A stretch of DNA of 64,000 nucleotides. Origin: Pyrus communis. Lineage: Eukaryota; Streptophyta; Magnoliopsida; Rosales; Rosaceae. Below the pieces are notes generated by a model, which saw only the letters and a list, made by a program, of their open reading frames with translations, ran no database searches and was not told the origin of the DNA. The DNA lies in assembly GCF_963583255.1 (NCBI RefSeq), contig NC_084807.1, forward strand, positions 29,028,381 through 29,092,380, in the 5' to 3' direction. Every line of letters starts with the position of its first letter. Position 1 is the first letter of the stretch. Shown here in pieces: positions 1 through 9,144 of this stretch. The translations under genes and the position numbers were made by a program.

Positions 1-187
1 ATGCACTTTGATTTTCTTCTTTTTTTAGTTTATTTAATTCAACATCCAGATAAAATAAGATAGTGTAAAAAGAGAAAATGAGCGCATATGTCATTTTCTT
101 AGTTAATTGTTTGTTTGAACCGCTTCTTGAATAACTAAATGCGTTTGTTTGACCAAAAAAACGCTTACACATAATGATATACATTTA

Positions 188-408
188 GGACCTGGCTTAT
201 TTGTCCTCCCAGTTCCCATATATTCTCATCCCCTCCTATTTTGTGCGGTCACGGTTAAGTCACATCAACATTTTATATTGATTTTTTTTATAGAGATAAT
301 AAGACAAAAATCAATAATGATATAAATGTTGACGTGACTTAATCATGACCGTACAAATAGGAGGGGATGAGAGTATATGGGAACTGGGAGGGCAGAAAAG
401 CTAGGTCC
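188..408. mobile_element. Foldback MITE, Mutator-like (9-bp TSD)
   Basis: The two halves are inverted repeats of about 100 bp: the left end reads GGACCTGGCTTATTTGTCCT and the right end, reverse-complemented, starts GGACCTAGCT. The flanks are ATACATTTA (179-187) and ATACAATTA (409-417), a 9-bp target duplication with one mismatch. That duplication length is typical of Mutator-like elements. There is no coding capacity. Confidence 0.8.
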
Positions 409-2384
409 ATACAATTATCTCCTATTGTTTGGAGTTTGGAGAAAAAAGAAAATTGAAAATCAGAGCTTTAATGCAGATTGAGGGATATGTGAAGTTTGGT
501 AGGTTTAACAGAGCCTTGATTTTAGTTGGCAAGTTCACCAAACTCCAATGTCATTTCTCATTGAGTGCTTGCTTCTTGCCTCCTCCTCTACAGATTTGGA
601 TCTCATCCAGATTCAAATTGTGGGAATTTTAGGGATTTTTACATCCTAGTCGTCTATCGTACGTCATGTAACCATACATCATTTTGAATTTTTTTATTTA
701 AAATTAAACAGAAATAGTACTCAACAAAAAATAATTGTACGATGAACGATCATGATATAAGGATTCTAAGATTTTCACAGAGATCCTCATCCCTCCTCTT
801 CTTCCTCCGTAATTACACTAATACAACTACTCCCTTTAATTACTTGACCTCCTGAGCAATCAGCATGCTTAACTTATTATTAATACTACTTTTATGCTAA
901 AATAAATAATTAATTAACTTGTGAGAGGTTATAATACTTCAAAATTGCGAAAACTCTGTCATGTAAAATCCTTAACCCTAATTAAACAGATGAATGATCT
1001 TTGAATTGGACCTAAGAACTCTAACTAGCGGGTGTTCAATACCCTTGAGTACTGTATATTTTTCTCTAACTTTAGCACAATTGCTTTTTCCTTAAACATA
1101 TTTAAAAAGGGTCTAATCCAGTTTGACTGGGTTGATTAGGCATGATTAATTTCTTAAATTAACGATTAAGACATAGTGGTGTGACACTTTACTTAATTAA
1201 TCATCATGTTATGCGCATTTAGATAGAGAGAGCTCTCAAAATCTGCCCTACTAATTTTGTTGTTTGTGCAAACTTTGGCAAATTGTTAACTAACAAGAAA
1301 AGTCATTTAACAAGAAAAGTGATTATCAACACGCCTTATAGTCAACAAAATCGGCCCAAGTGCTTTTGACTTGGTAAAAGAATGTTGTATTTTTGTTCAC
1401 CATCTTAAAATGGTGTTAATGCTCACAACACTATTTATTTGATGAATTTAAATTTGAGAATTCTATGTATTTACTACATAAATTTTGAAATTTTAGCTTA
1501 TCTAACAGTGATAAATAGAATAGTAATCATCATTGTCATCATCACTCGCGGATGAGAACAAAAATATTCCCCGTAAAAGAAAAGAAAATATCTTCTTTTT
1601 CTCCTTTTACTATCCTTTATATTATTAGTGCTATTTTTCTATTTCTTTTCTTCCTACAATAACTCTTTTTCTACTTTTTTATGTGATAATATACAAGTTA
1701 CATAAAAAAAAAACAGATGCAAAATGATGATCTCACGCAGGGGGTCAGGGCCCTTTGGAAGTTTTATGGCCTACGCTTTGAACTCTTTTTCTATCACCTA
1801 TCATTATCGTGAAAGAGATCGTAAATCATTTTGTTCGAGACGCGAAACGAGGAAAATATTTTAATTGGAATCGACGTGTAACGTGAAGAGAAAGATATAG
1901 CGTGAAATGTAAAGAAATATCCGATTAACAGGAGAAACCCTTCAAAGTGTGGCCATGGGACAACCGGTTCATGCCTGCTGATGTAGAATATGCAGGTTCC
2001 ATCAACCTGCTGTTTCTTAAAGCATGTATCATATGGGGTTGCATAGTCTTATTAAAAGTTGTACCTACATGCAAATAGATGGTATCCCAATATAATGAAT
2101 CTTTTTTAATAAGAACGATTGATCATTCAGTTAGTCAGACTTTCTGCAAAATATTTATCCTCCTTCAGAACTTATTCAACAACTAATATACATAATCACA
2201 ATGGTTTTATACTTGAAAGTGTGCTCTTCTTGGTTTGGAGGATCAATGAACTTTTTTTGTGCTTAGTAGATCCCAACACCAACACCAAAGCCAAAGAGAG
2301 AAAACAAGTTATTTTAGACTACCGTTTGTGCCATGTTAACATGAACATGAGCAAAAGCTCTGTTTCTGGTTTAATAACATATTT
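409..2384. other. Intergenic, no gene seen
   Basis: AT-rich sequence in which only short ORFs without recognisable domains occur (for example 429-632 and the start of 2119-2439). A small perfect hairpin, GCAGGTT/AACCTGC with a 4-nt loop, lies near 1990-2010. I see no promoter or RNA gene I can support. Confidence 0.5.
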
Positions 2385-2446
2385 TAGTTATCTTCTTGAA
2401 GAAGGTGAGTTTTGCCGCAACCGAAATGTTATTTCATAAAATATAA
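2385..2446 (+). repeat. Extra copy of SINE target site plus SINE head
   Basis: The string TAGTTATCTTCTTG (2385-2398) is followed by about 48 bp resembling the 5' head of the adjacent SINE (gaaggtgagttttgccgcaa versus gaggggacgagtcttggcgc). It looks like a partial tandem duplication of the insertion site and SINE start, or a truncated earlier insertion at the same target. Confidence 0.55.
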
Positions 2447-2460
2447 TAGTTATCTTCTTG

Positions 2461-2633
2461 GAGGGGACGAGTCTTGGCGCAACTGAAATATTGTTTTTTT
2501 AATTGTAACCGAAAGATCATCAGTTCGAGTTGTGGAAACAATATATTTGTAAAATAAAAATAAAACTACGTACGATAAACATTTTTCCCTCGACCTTGCA
2601 AAGAAAGAAGTCTTGTTAGCTTGGGTCATCCTT
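2461..2633 (+). mobile_element. Au-like SINE with 14-15 bp target duplication
   Basis: The head (cgagtcttggcgcaactg), a box-B-like segment (cagttcgagttgtggaaaca), the run near aactacgtacgataaac and the 3' tail (gttagcttgggtcatcctt) follow the order of the Au SINE family as I recall it. The box A half is diverged and T-rich. The flanks are TAGTTATCTTCTTG (2447-2460) and TAGTTATCTTTCTTG (2634-2648), a target duplication with one indel, which fixes the borders. The family name is from memory; the insertion structure is directly visible. Confidence 0.7.
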
Positions 2634-2892
2634 TAGTTATCTTTCTTGGGCGAATTGCATCTGTCCATTCCATTGCTTGAAAGATTTGATTGGGAGTAAA
2701 TAAAGACGAAATCTTTGAGGACTTGAATGCAAAGTTTAGAAACCCAAGTCAGTCTTTGGTTGGACGGAAATGGAAAGATACAAAAGTTTACTCCTTCATC
2801 GAACTTATTAATTACGTCACTCATATGAACGAACACCATACAATGTACGATTAAACTAAACAAAATCAAGCAAGTGGATGATTGTTTGCAAG

Positions 2893-3092
2893 GAGTACAA
2901 ATCCTCTCTGGATCTAAAAAAAGGGAGTTCAATGATTAAATGATCTGAACCGTTGAAATTTGATACAACAGCTATAATTATTATAACTTTTAAAATGACC
3001 TTTTATTTGTAATCGTTTGATCAAATTTCAACGATCCGAATAATTTGATCCTTAGTCTCCATTTTTTTAGATCCGGAAAGGATCTGTACTCG
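2893..3092. mobile_element. MITE with GAGTACA..GGATC terminal inverted repeats
   Basis: The left end GAGTACAAATCCTCTCTGGA matches the reverse complement of the right end, GAGTACAGATCCTTTCCGGA. The interior holds the palindromic core gaaatttgat / atcaaatttc around ttataacttttaaa. The same core and GGATC-type ends recur at 31379-31543 and about 58030-58225, so this is one family. Confidence 0.65.
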
Positions 3093-3818
3093 CCTACAAG
3101 GACAAGGAGGGAGGGTGCTCCTTCCTAGTCATGTGCTCAAACTCAGGCATTGGTTTCATAAGTTTCTATAGATTTGCTTAAACAAGCAAACAACCCGCTG
3201 ATACTTTCATTGATAACAGCAATTTCACCCAACTAAGGTAATAATTGTCCGTTAATTGGGCAAAGACAATTAACAAAACAATTTTTACCTTAATGAATAG
3301 TAATTGCTCGAGTGCATCTCTATCCATTTCTACCCCGTAAATGAATTGGCCAGGCAATTGGCATTAAAAAGTTATTAAAAATAATATTACTTTAATTTTG
3401 GATATAACTTTTAACCAATTCTGTCACGTCATGTGTTATTATCCGAAATTACAATTCATCGTGTTCTCTGCTTCCTTCCATTGTAGCCCGACTTATTGGG
3501 CTTGGGGTGGAAAGGATTTTGCGGGTTTTGGGAATTCAAACACCCAATTGCCTTGATTCTTGAGATTTAGGAAAACTTTCATGCTACCGCAACTGGAATA
3601 AAAACGTTGTAGCTCATTTTCATGAGAGAAATTTTAATAGGATTGTTTGATTATTCAACCATGCATCCCCTTAAGGCGAAACAAAGAACACAACCATTTG
3701 TAATTTATTGAATTTCCTGCCCAAATTATAGAACACAAACAGGTTAACATCGACATGTATATAGTAAAAAACATCGGATGCAAGTGCAACGAATTGCAAA
3801 GCCATCGACATTCTGCTC
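3093..3818. other. Intergenic and probable 3' UTR of the phosphogluconolactonase gene
   Basis: No coding region is supported. The part next to 3818 should hold the 3' UTR of the minus-strand gene upstream. A minus-strand ORF at 3655-3855 overlaps that gene's last exon in another frame and shows no domain. Confidence 0.4.
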
Positions 3819-5409
3819 CTACAGCCTGGAAGCTGCACCCTGGTCTAAAAACCAAGTTAACTCGTCTTCGGCTGCAAGCGACTGAACAGGCAAAGTATCA
3901 GGATGCTGACTATTTCCTAGCGCTCTCTGCACGGCATCAGCTTTATCATCACCTGTCACCACCATTGCATTATATGCAGCGGAGTTGATCACCGGGAAGG
4001 TAAATGTAATCCTCTCTGGAGGTGGTTTTGGTGAGTCCGTAATGTGAGTCACCCATTTCGTCTTCTCGTTGCAAAGCGGATGGCCAGGGAAAAGAGAAGC
4101 AAGATGTCCATCTGGCCCCATACCCAGAAGCATGAGATCGAACTTTGGAAATCCAGTAGCTTTTGAAGTGGCAATCACATTGCGCTCAACCAAATGTTTA
4201 AGACAGGTTTCGTAATCCTCAGCTGCTCCCTCGGCTGGAAGTGCGTCGTTAATGGCGTAAACCTGGCCAGGAGGAATCGGTACCTACCAAAATCCAAAAT
4301 CCAAACTCATGGCTCTGACACGCAACATAGCAATTTAGTGCTTGAACGCAACAATCAGAAGAACGCATACAAAATTGTACCTTGCAGAGTAAACCTTCAA
4401 GAGCAAGTTTATAGTTACTGTCGGCGTGATCTCTTTTCACCACTCTCTCATCCACCCAGAACACATGCCATTTCTCCCATTCCACCATATACTTATACGG
4501 CTCTTCCGCTAATTTCCTGTAAATCCAAACGTACAAAATACCCACAAACATAAAAAAGGAGTAAACAAAACAATCAAACATGCTATCCGACAACCAAAAA
4601 CGCTTCTAAACAGGCAGAAAAAACTAAAAGCACATACTTTTCGAGCAAGCACTTGAATTAACAAAAAATTCTGCACGTTTATGATAGTAGAAGTACTTAA
4701 TTAACATACAGCAGGCGCAAAAGCATGTACTTTTCGAGTAAGCAAAAGTGTTTGCAACAAAAGCACGTACTTTCCCAGAAAGCATTTGCATTAACAAAAC
4801 AATTGTGCATGTTTAAGGTAAAATCACTCCTATCAGAAGTGCTTACAACAAAAGGAGGCCCAACAGCACATACTTTTCGAGTAAGCACTTGAAGAATTAG
4901 TAAACATTTCTACATGTTCATGATAAAAGCTTATACATAAGCAGAAACAAAGCAATCCGAAATTATTAAAAACGAGAAACGCTTGAGGATGGTTTTGTTT
5001 CTGACCTGAGCGTGTAAATGAGAGAGCCGCCGGACAAAACGACGGTGAAAGCTCCTCTCTCCTTCACAAACTTGGCCGAGAGGTCGGCAGTGTACTTCGC
5101 CAGACGCACCGCCACTTCCTCCTCCGTTTGAAACTTCTCCACCTTCTTCGGACACTGACCCGCCGTCTCTGCTGACGCCGATGATGCGGAAACTGGGTTC
5201 TTGAAATTCGAGCGAACGGGTTTAATCGAGAGGGATAGAGATATTGGTGACGATCGGAGTGAGATTCCCGGCGCGCGAGATGTGCGCAATGAGGAGAGAG
5301 TCGTGCGGAGTGAGAGGGAAAGACGGGTCGGGGAGCATATGGAGGCCATGCGCACTGCGCACCCGGGCTTACTGGCTGAGAAAATGGCAGACCGGGTCCC
5401 GAAAGTCAT
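3819..5409 (-). CDS. PGL3: 6-phosphogluconolactonase, plastid leader plus peroxisomal C-terminus (PGL3-like)
   Basis: Hydrolyses 6-phosphogluconolactone in the oxidative pentose phosphate pathway. Three exons: 5409-5006, 4516-4381 and 4283-3819, all with GT-AG borders and continuous phase, giving about 334 residues, close to the plant plastid-type enzyme (about 325). The first ~75 residues are rich in Ser/Arg and poor in acids (SLSLRTTLSSLRTSRAPGIS), as in a transit peptide. Family motifs are VVLSGGSLIY at the exon 1 end, WHVFWVDER in exon 2 and LLGMGPDGHLASLFPG in exon 3. The protein ends ASRL; SRL is a strong plant PTS1. From family knowledge, Arabidopsis PGL3 is dual-targeted to plastids and peroxisomes, and both signals are visible here. 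ATG 5409-5407 is chosen because it opens the leader. Start and leader cleavage site are inferred. Confidence 0.93.
4620..4930 (-). repeat. Diverged tandem repeats in intron 1 of the PGL3-like gene
   Basis: A motif close to gcacatacttttcgagtaag followed by 'cacttga..ttaaca' recurs near 4631, 4727 and 4870, with a weaker copy near 4764. The spacing is irregular at about 40-140 bp. It lies wholly inside the 489-bp intron and does not touch a splice site. Confidence 0.6.
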
Positions 5410-5717
5410 ACGGTGAGTGAAGAAGTTCGGTAACGGTAGGGCGTGCGGTAGGCGGGAGTTTGTCGGTAACTGTTAACTGAATTCGGCGTAAACCGAATGA
5501 ACTCGTGGGTATAAATTAGGGCCTGTTGGATACTTTTCGTAGGAAGTACTTCATTTAGAAAATGCTTTTGTTGGAATCACTTTTTCTTTTTAAAGGATGC
5601 CGAAAATATGCTACTACATTAACCGATCCCGACGGTGTGAGAAGCTTGTAATTCAATTGTTAATGCGGTTATAGGATTTTTATGGTGTTTCGAAGTTGTT
5701 TGAGCTCAAAATAATAT
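5410..5717. promoter_or_regulatory. Upstream region of the PGL3-like gene
   Basis: The 5' flank of the minus-strand gene up to the LTR insertion at 5718. I see no clear TATA box; the stretch next to the start codon is GC-rich, as in housekeeping promoters. The LTR sits only about 310 bp upstream of the start codon. Confidence 0.35.
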
Positions 5718-6861
5718 TGTTGGGCCGAGTATAGGTTTGTGCTCGTCCCAAAGTCGTGTCAGAAGTACTATGGGATGTGGAGATTCTAGGCCATTCAGCA
5801 GGGATGGTCGAGTCCTATCACAAGAAAGAGTAGTTCAGATAAGCGAAGGGGTCGAGGAAGTCCTAGTGTAATTAGGATTCTCGACCAACAATGAATAAAG
5901 CCCTAAAGAGGGGTGAGTTCGAAGTCCTAGTGGGAGTAGGTCTTAGTGAAATTAGGATTCTCGACCAACAATGAATAAAGCCCTAAAGAGGGGTGAGTTC
6001 GAAGTCCTAGTGGGAGTAGGATGATTCGAAGCAAAGTTGGAACAAAACAAGGAATCCTAGTCCGGATAGGAGTTCAATTCAGTCTCGAGGAGTTGGTGCT
6101 ATAAATAAAAGACATCGTGCAACAATTCAGGACCTTCAATTCAACAAACAATTGACCTGCACAACGCCTTTCAAACATATTGAGATTTATCCTTTCCTTT
6201 TTCTCGCCGACGCATCTTCAATTTGGATAAACAACATTGTGGAGGCAACCGGCGAACACCTTCAATTTGGATAAACAACACTGTTGTCGTAAAATTAGAC
6301 GACCGAGGAACACCTTCAGTTTGGATAAACAGCACTGCGTCGAGGTCGACTGGTTACCTATCCAAGTCTCGGTCGAGAAGGGTTTTCGAATCCTTTTTGG
6401 CAGAGGTCATCTTATCAGCCTTCTCGGCGAAGTAAGGTGTTACAAGTTATGACATTCGGCGCATTGAACGCTGAGTGATTTTATGATTTCCACTCATAAG
6501 TGAGTTTTAGAGTTCTGCATTCTTATGGCTGAACCACATTTACCATCAAGACATACATCACTTTTGAATACTTGTGTCCGTACAGTTTGGTGTCGATTCG
6601 ACGTGCTTATACTTTTACGAATATAATCATTGTGACCGAATCCGGCGGCGACGATTTGTGAACTTTGCAGAACTAGCAGCCTTGTCTTCAGGCTCGAGAA
6701 TCCAAAGGCCGAGATCCGTTCCTTCCTCGGCCGTAGTTGCAAGATAAAGAAGTCAGCAACGCGCTCAACGCAACATCAACAAATTTTACCAAATGACATA
6801 GTTAGCTTATTAGTTACTCGGCCTACGCGCCACGTAGGTTTTGTAATTTTTAGGGTCAACA
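5718..6861. mobile_element. Solo LTR of an LTR retrotransposon
   Basis: The segment begins TGTTGGGCCGAGTATAGG and ends TTTTTAGGGTCAACA, the TG..CA form of plant LTRs, and is 1144 bp long. It contains a TATA-like ctataaataaaag (about 6099-6111) followed by a likely R region, and three copies of a TTGGATAAACA motif about 48 bp apart (6221-6330). No gag-pol or second LTR follows within the window, so it is a solo LTR or truncated. The 5-bp flanks (aatat and taagt) do not match, so the target duplication has decayed or a border is off. Confidence 0.65.
5861..6020. repeat. Exact-period 80-bp tandem duplication inside the LTR
   Basis: 5861-5940 and 5941-6020 are near-identical: both contain attaggattctcgaccaaca, then the shared 'aagagg' and 'gggagtagg' stretches. 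They differ at only a few bases near the start. This is typical of enhancer-like U3 subrepeats. Confidence 0.85.
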
Positions 6862-7217
6862 TAAGTATGAGATATTTTGAGTTTTTTAATTATTAAATTC
6901 TTGTTAACAACTATGAAAATTAAGATTAAACAGTTAAGATATTCGTAATATTCTATAATTTAAAATTTTGTATGTTGGTTTATACATAAAGTTTTATTTT
7001 TCCACACTCTATCGCTTAAAAAGAATCAATATGATACGATACATGTGAATATGAGTTAGTGTTATTTGAAATTGGTTTGGTAAGAAGATCTTAACCTTAT
7101 ATACATTTTTAGAGCTATTTTTTATTATAAGCATGTTGAATACAACACACATTCACCTAAAAAGCATTTTTCTATTTTATGTGAGTCTTCTCTGCCCCTG
7201 AAAGGGGTAGATAACCA

Positions 7218-7855
7218 TAATGTTCTAAATTGGCCTAGGCGGTGCCTAAGGGCTAGGCAGTGAAGGCTCACCCCAATTTTGGGCAAATCGTTTCGAAAAA
7301 TCGGTCTAGAGCTAGGCGGTCCTAGGCGGTTTTTTTTATATTTTTTTTATTAATTGTGTGCTTTTTTCTTCTTTGGTTTCATGGTGGTATACTTATGGAA
7401 ATTGTGTACCAAATTTGTGAATGATGGATTTACTACAAATTCATCCAATAGTGAAACGAATTGGAGCACTTTTGAGGGGATACATGCAAAGAAAAGAAAT
7501 AAACTAGATACAATAAGGCTAAATAATTTAGTCTATGTCATATCCAATGCAAGGATCATGATTCATGAACAAGAAGAATTTAATCTATCATCCAAATCCT
7601 CCTCATTATGATTATATGCTTACTGTTTTTTAAATATTGAACTTTTTGGATGTATATAATTTGTGTATTCTTTCACTTCTATTTTTTGCATTTTATCATT
7701 ATTTTATTATCCATAAAAGTATAGTTTTTTTTTTAGGTGTAAATAGACACTTATTTACAAGATATATAATAAATTTACATAAATCCGTCTAGGCCGCCTA
7801 GGCGCTAGGCCCCTGTCAGCTACCCGACTAGTGCTTAACGATTTTTAGAACCTTG
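7218..7855 (+). mobile_element. Non-autonomous hAT element with exact 8-bp TSD
   Basis: The element is flanked on both sides by GATAACCA (7210-7217 and 7856-7863), the 8-bp duplication diagnostic of hAT transposons. The termini are imperfect inverted repeats (taatgttctaaa and, reverse-complemented, caaggttctaaa). Subterminal GC-rich inverted blocks (cctaggcggtgcctaagg and ccgcctaggcgctaggcccc) follow. It is 638 bp long with a remnant of the transposase 3' end inside. Confidence 0.9.
7354..7611 (+). pseudogene. hAT transposase C-terminal dimerisation fragment
   Basis: An 85-codon frame inside the hAT element contains NWSTFEGIHAKKRNKLDTIR followed by LNNLVYV. This is recognisable as the hAT C-terminal dimerisation region (consensus near NW..F..IHTKKRNRL...RLN.LVYV). 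The rest of the transposase is absent, so this is a relic and not a working gene. The first in-frame ATG at 7354 lies in upstream sequence and is probably not meaningful. Confidence 0.85.
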
Positions 7856-8029
7856 GATAACCATAACTTGCCACTAGTTGTCCCCCTTTAAAAAAAAATT
7901 AAAAAAAAAAACCCCTTCATCAGCCAAACTAGGTCAAAATTACTTTCAAAATACTTCTCCTAATTTGTGACATAAGCCCCTTTTTTTAGCTCGCTATTAA
8001 TTCCCGCCAAATTGAAGAGGATTTATAAG

Positions 8030-8885
8030 GGGGCGTTTGTTGCGCCGGACTATCTCGGACTGGATTAGCTTCAAGGACTAAGCTGGACTGGCTTAGACTA
8101 GACTAAATTGGACTAACTTAGTGAAGCGTTTGGTGCAGTATTGGACTAAGAAGCTGGATAATAACAAATTCTAATATTATATTATTTAATATATAAATTA
8201 TTAATATTTTATTATGATCTTATCTTTTTCTTCATCTTTTCCTACCATTTCCGTCTCACTATTTTCCTCTTCTCTCATCGTCCCACCCTCTCCCTCTTTT
8301 TTTCCTCTTAGACCTCTCAATTCATGTCTCTTTCTCATTCCTGGTCAAACTCCTTATTGATTCCAATCTCTATTTCTCTGTCCTCCCTCCCTCTCTAGCA
8401 ATGTGTTGTTTGAATGGAACCTCACGGCTCCAATTTTCCCGACGAGTTGCAGGTTTCCCGATGTGTTTTCCGGCCAACCCTCGTTAAATTGGATGAAGTT
8501 AGCACGGCCAAAAAATTCATCACCATCCCTAGATCGAGATCTTAGCTTTGAATGCTCGAATCTGTCATGAATTTGAAGAAGCCCAAACAGGCCAAGACTT
8601 CCAGGCCATTTTCCGGCCACATTCGACCACATTTTGACCTCAATTCAGGTAAAATCGTAATCTTGTCACTCTCAGCTTCAATTTGGTATATTTTATATGA
8701 AAGTTGGTTGTGAAATGAATCTGAAAGAGAGTCAGAAAGTTAATGATTGATCTAGGTGACCGGAGATGATGAGGAGTCTGTCGGGAGTGGTCGTTGAGCA
8801 TGACGAGGACGAGAAAGAGAGGATAGTCTTAGCTAGTCCCATGGTTATTGGGGGGTCTCGCTAAGACCTCTTAGTGAAGGGTTTT
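8030..8885. mobile_element. DNA transposon fragment truncated by the assembly gap
   Basis: The left end starts gggggcgtttgttgcgccgg and continues with repeated ggacta/ttagtc motifs. Related inverted motifs (gatagtcttagctagtccc, cttagtgaagggtttt) occur at 8822-8885, just before the run of N. The middle (8220-8760) has no domain I recognise. The right terminus is presumably in the gap. This is probably a non-autonomous TIR element; the superfamily is not assigned. Confidence 0.55.
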
Positions 8886-9085
8886 NNNNNNNNNNNNNNN
8901 NNNNNNNNNNNNNNNNNNNNNNNNNNNNNNNNNNNNNNNNNNNNNNNNNNNNNNNNNNNNNNNNNNNNNNNNNNNNNNNNNNNNNNNNNNNNNNNNNNNN
9001 NNNNNNNNNNNNNNNNNNNNNNNNNNNNNNNNNNNNNNNNNNNNNNNNNNNNNNNNNNNNNNNNNNNNNNNNNNNNNNNNNNNNN
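8886..9085. other. Assembly gap (200 N)
   Basis: Exactly 200 undetermined bases, a typical placeholder length, so the true distance is unknown. It separates the transposon at 8030-8885 from the 3' end of the first aldo/keto reductase copy. Confidence 0.99.
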
Positions 9086-9144
9086 GTCATTTTTTGTTTT
9101 TTTTTCCCTTTCCTGAGAAAACAAACATAAAATCGGAATCCAGA

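Noticed and set aside
1960..2060. Small hairpin GCAGGTTCCATCAACCTGC considered as a miRNA
   Set aside because: The stem is only 7 bp with a 4-nt loop and no extended pairing.
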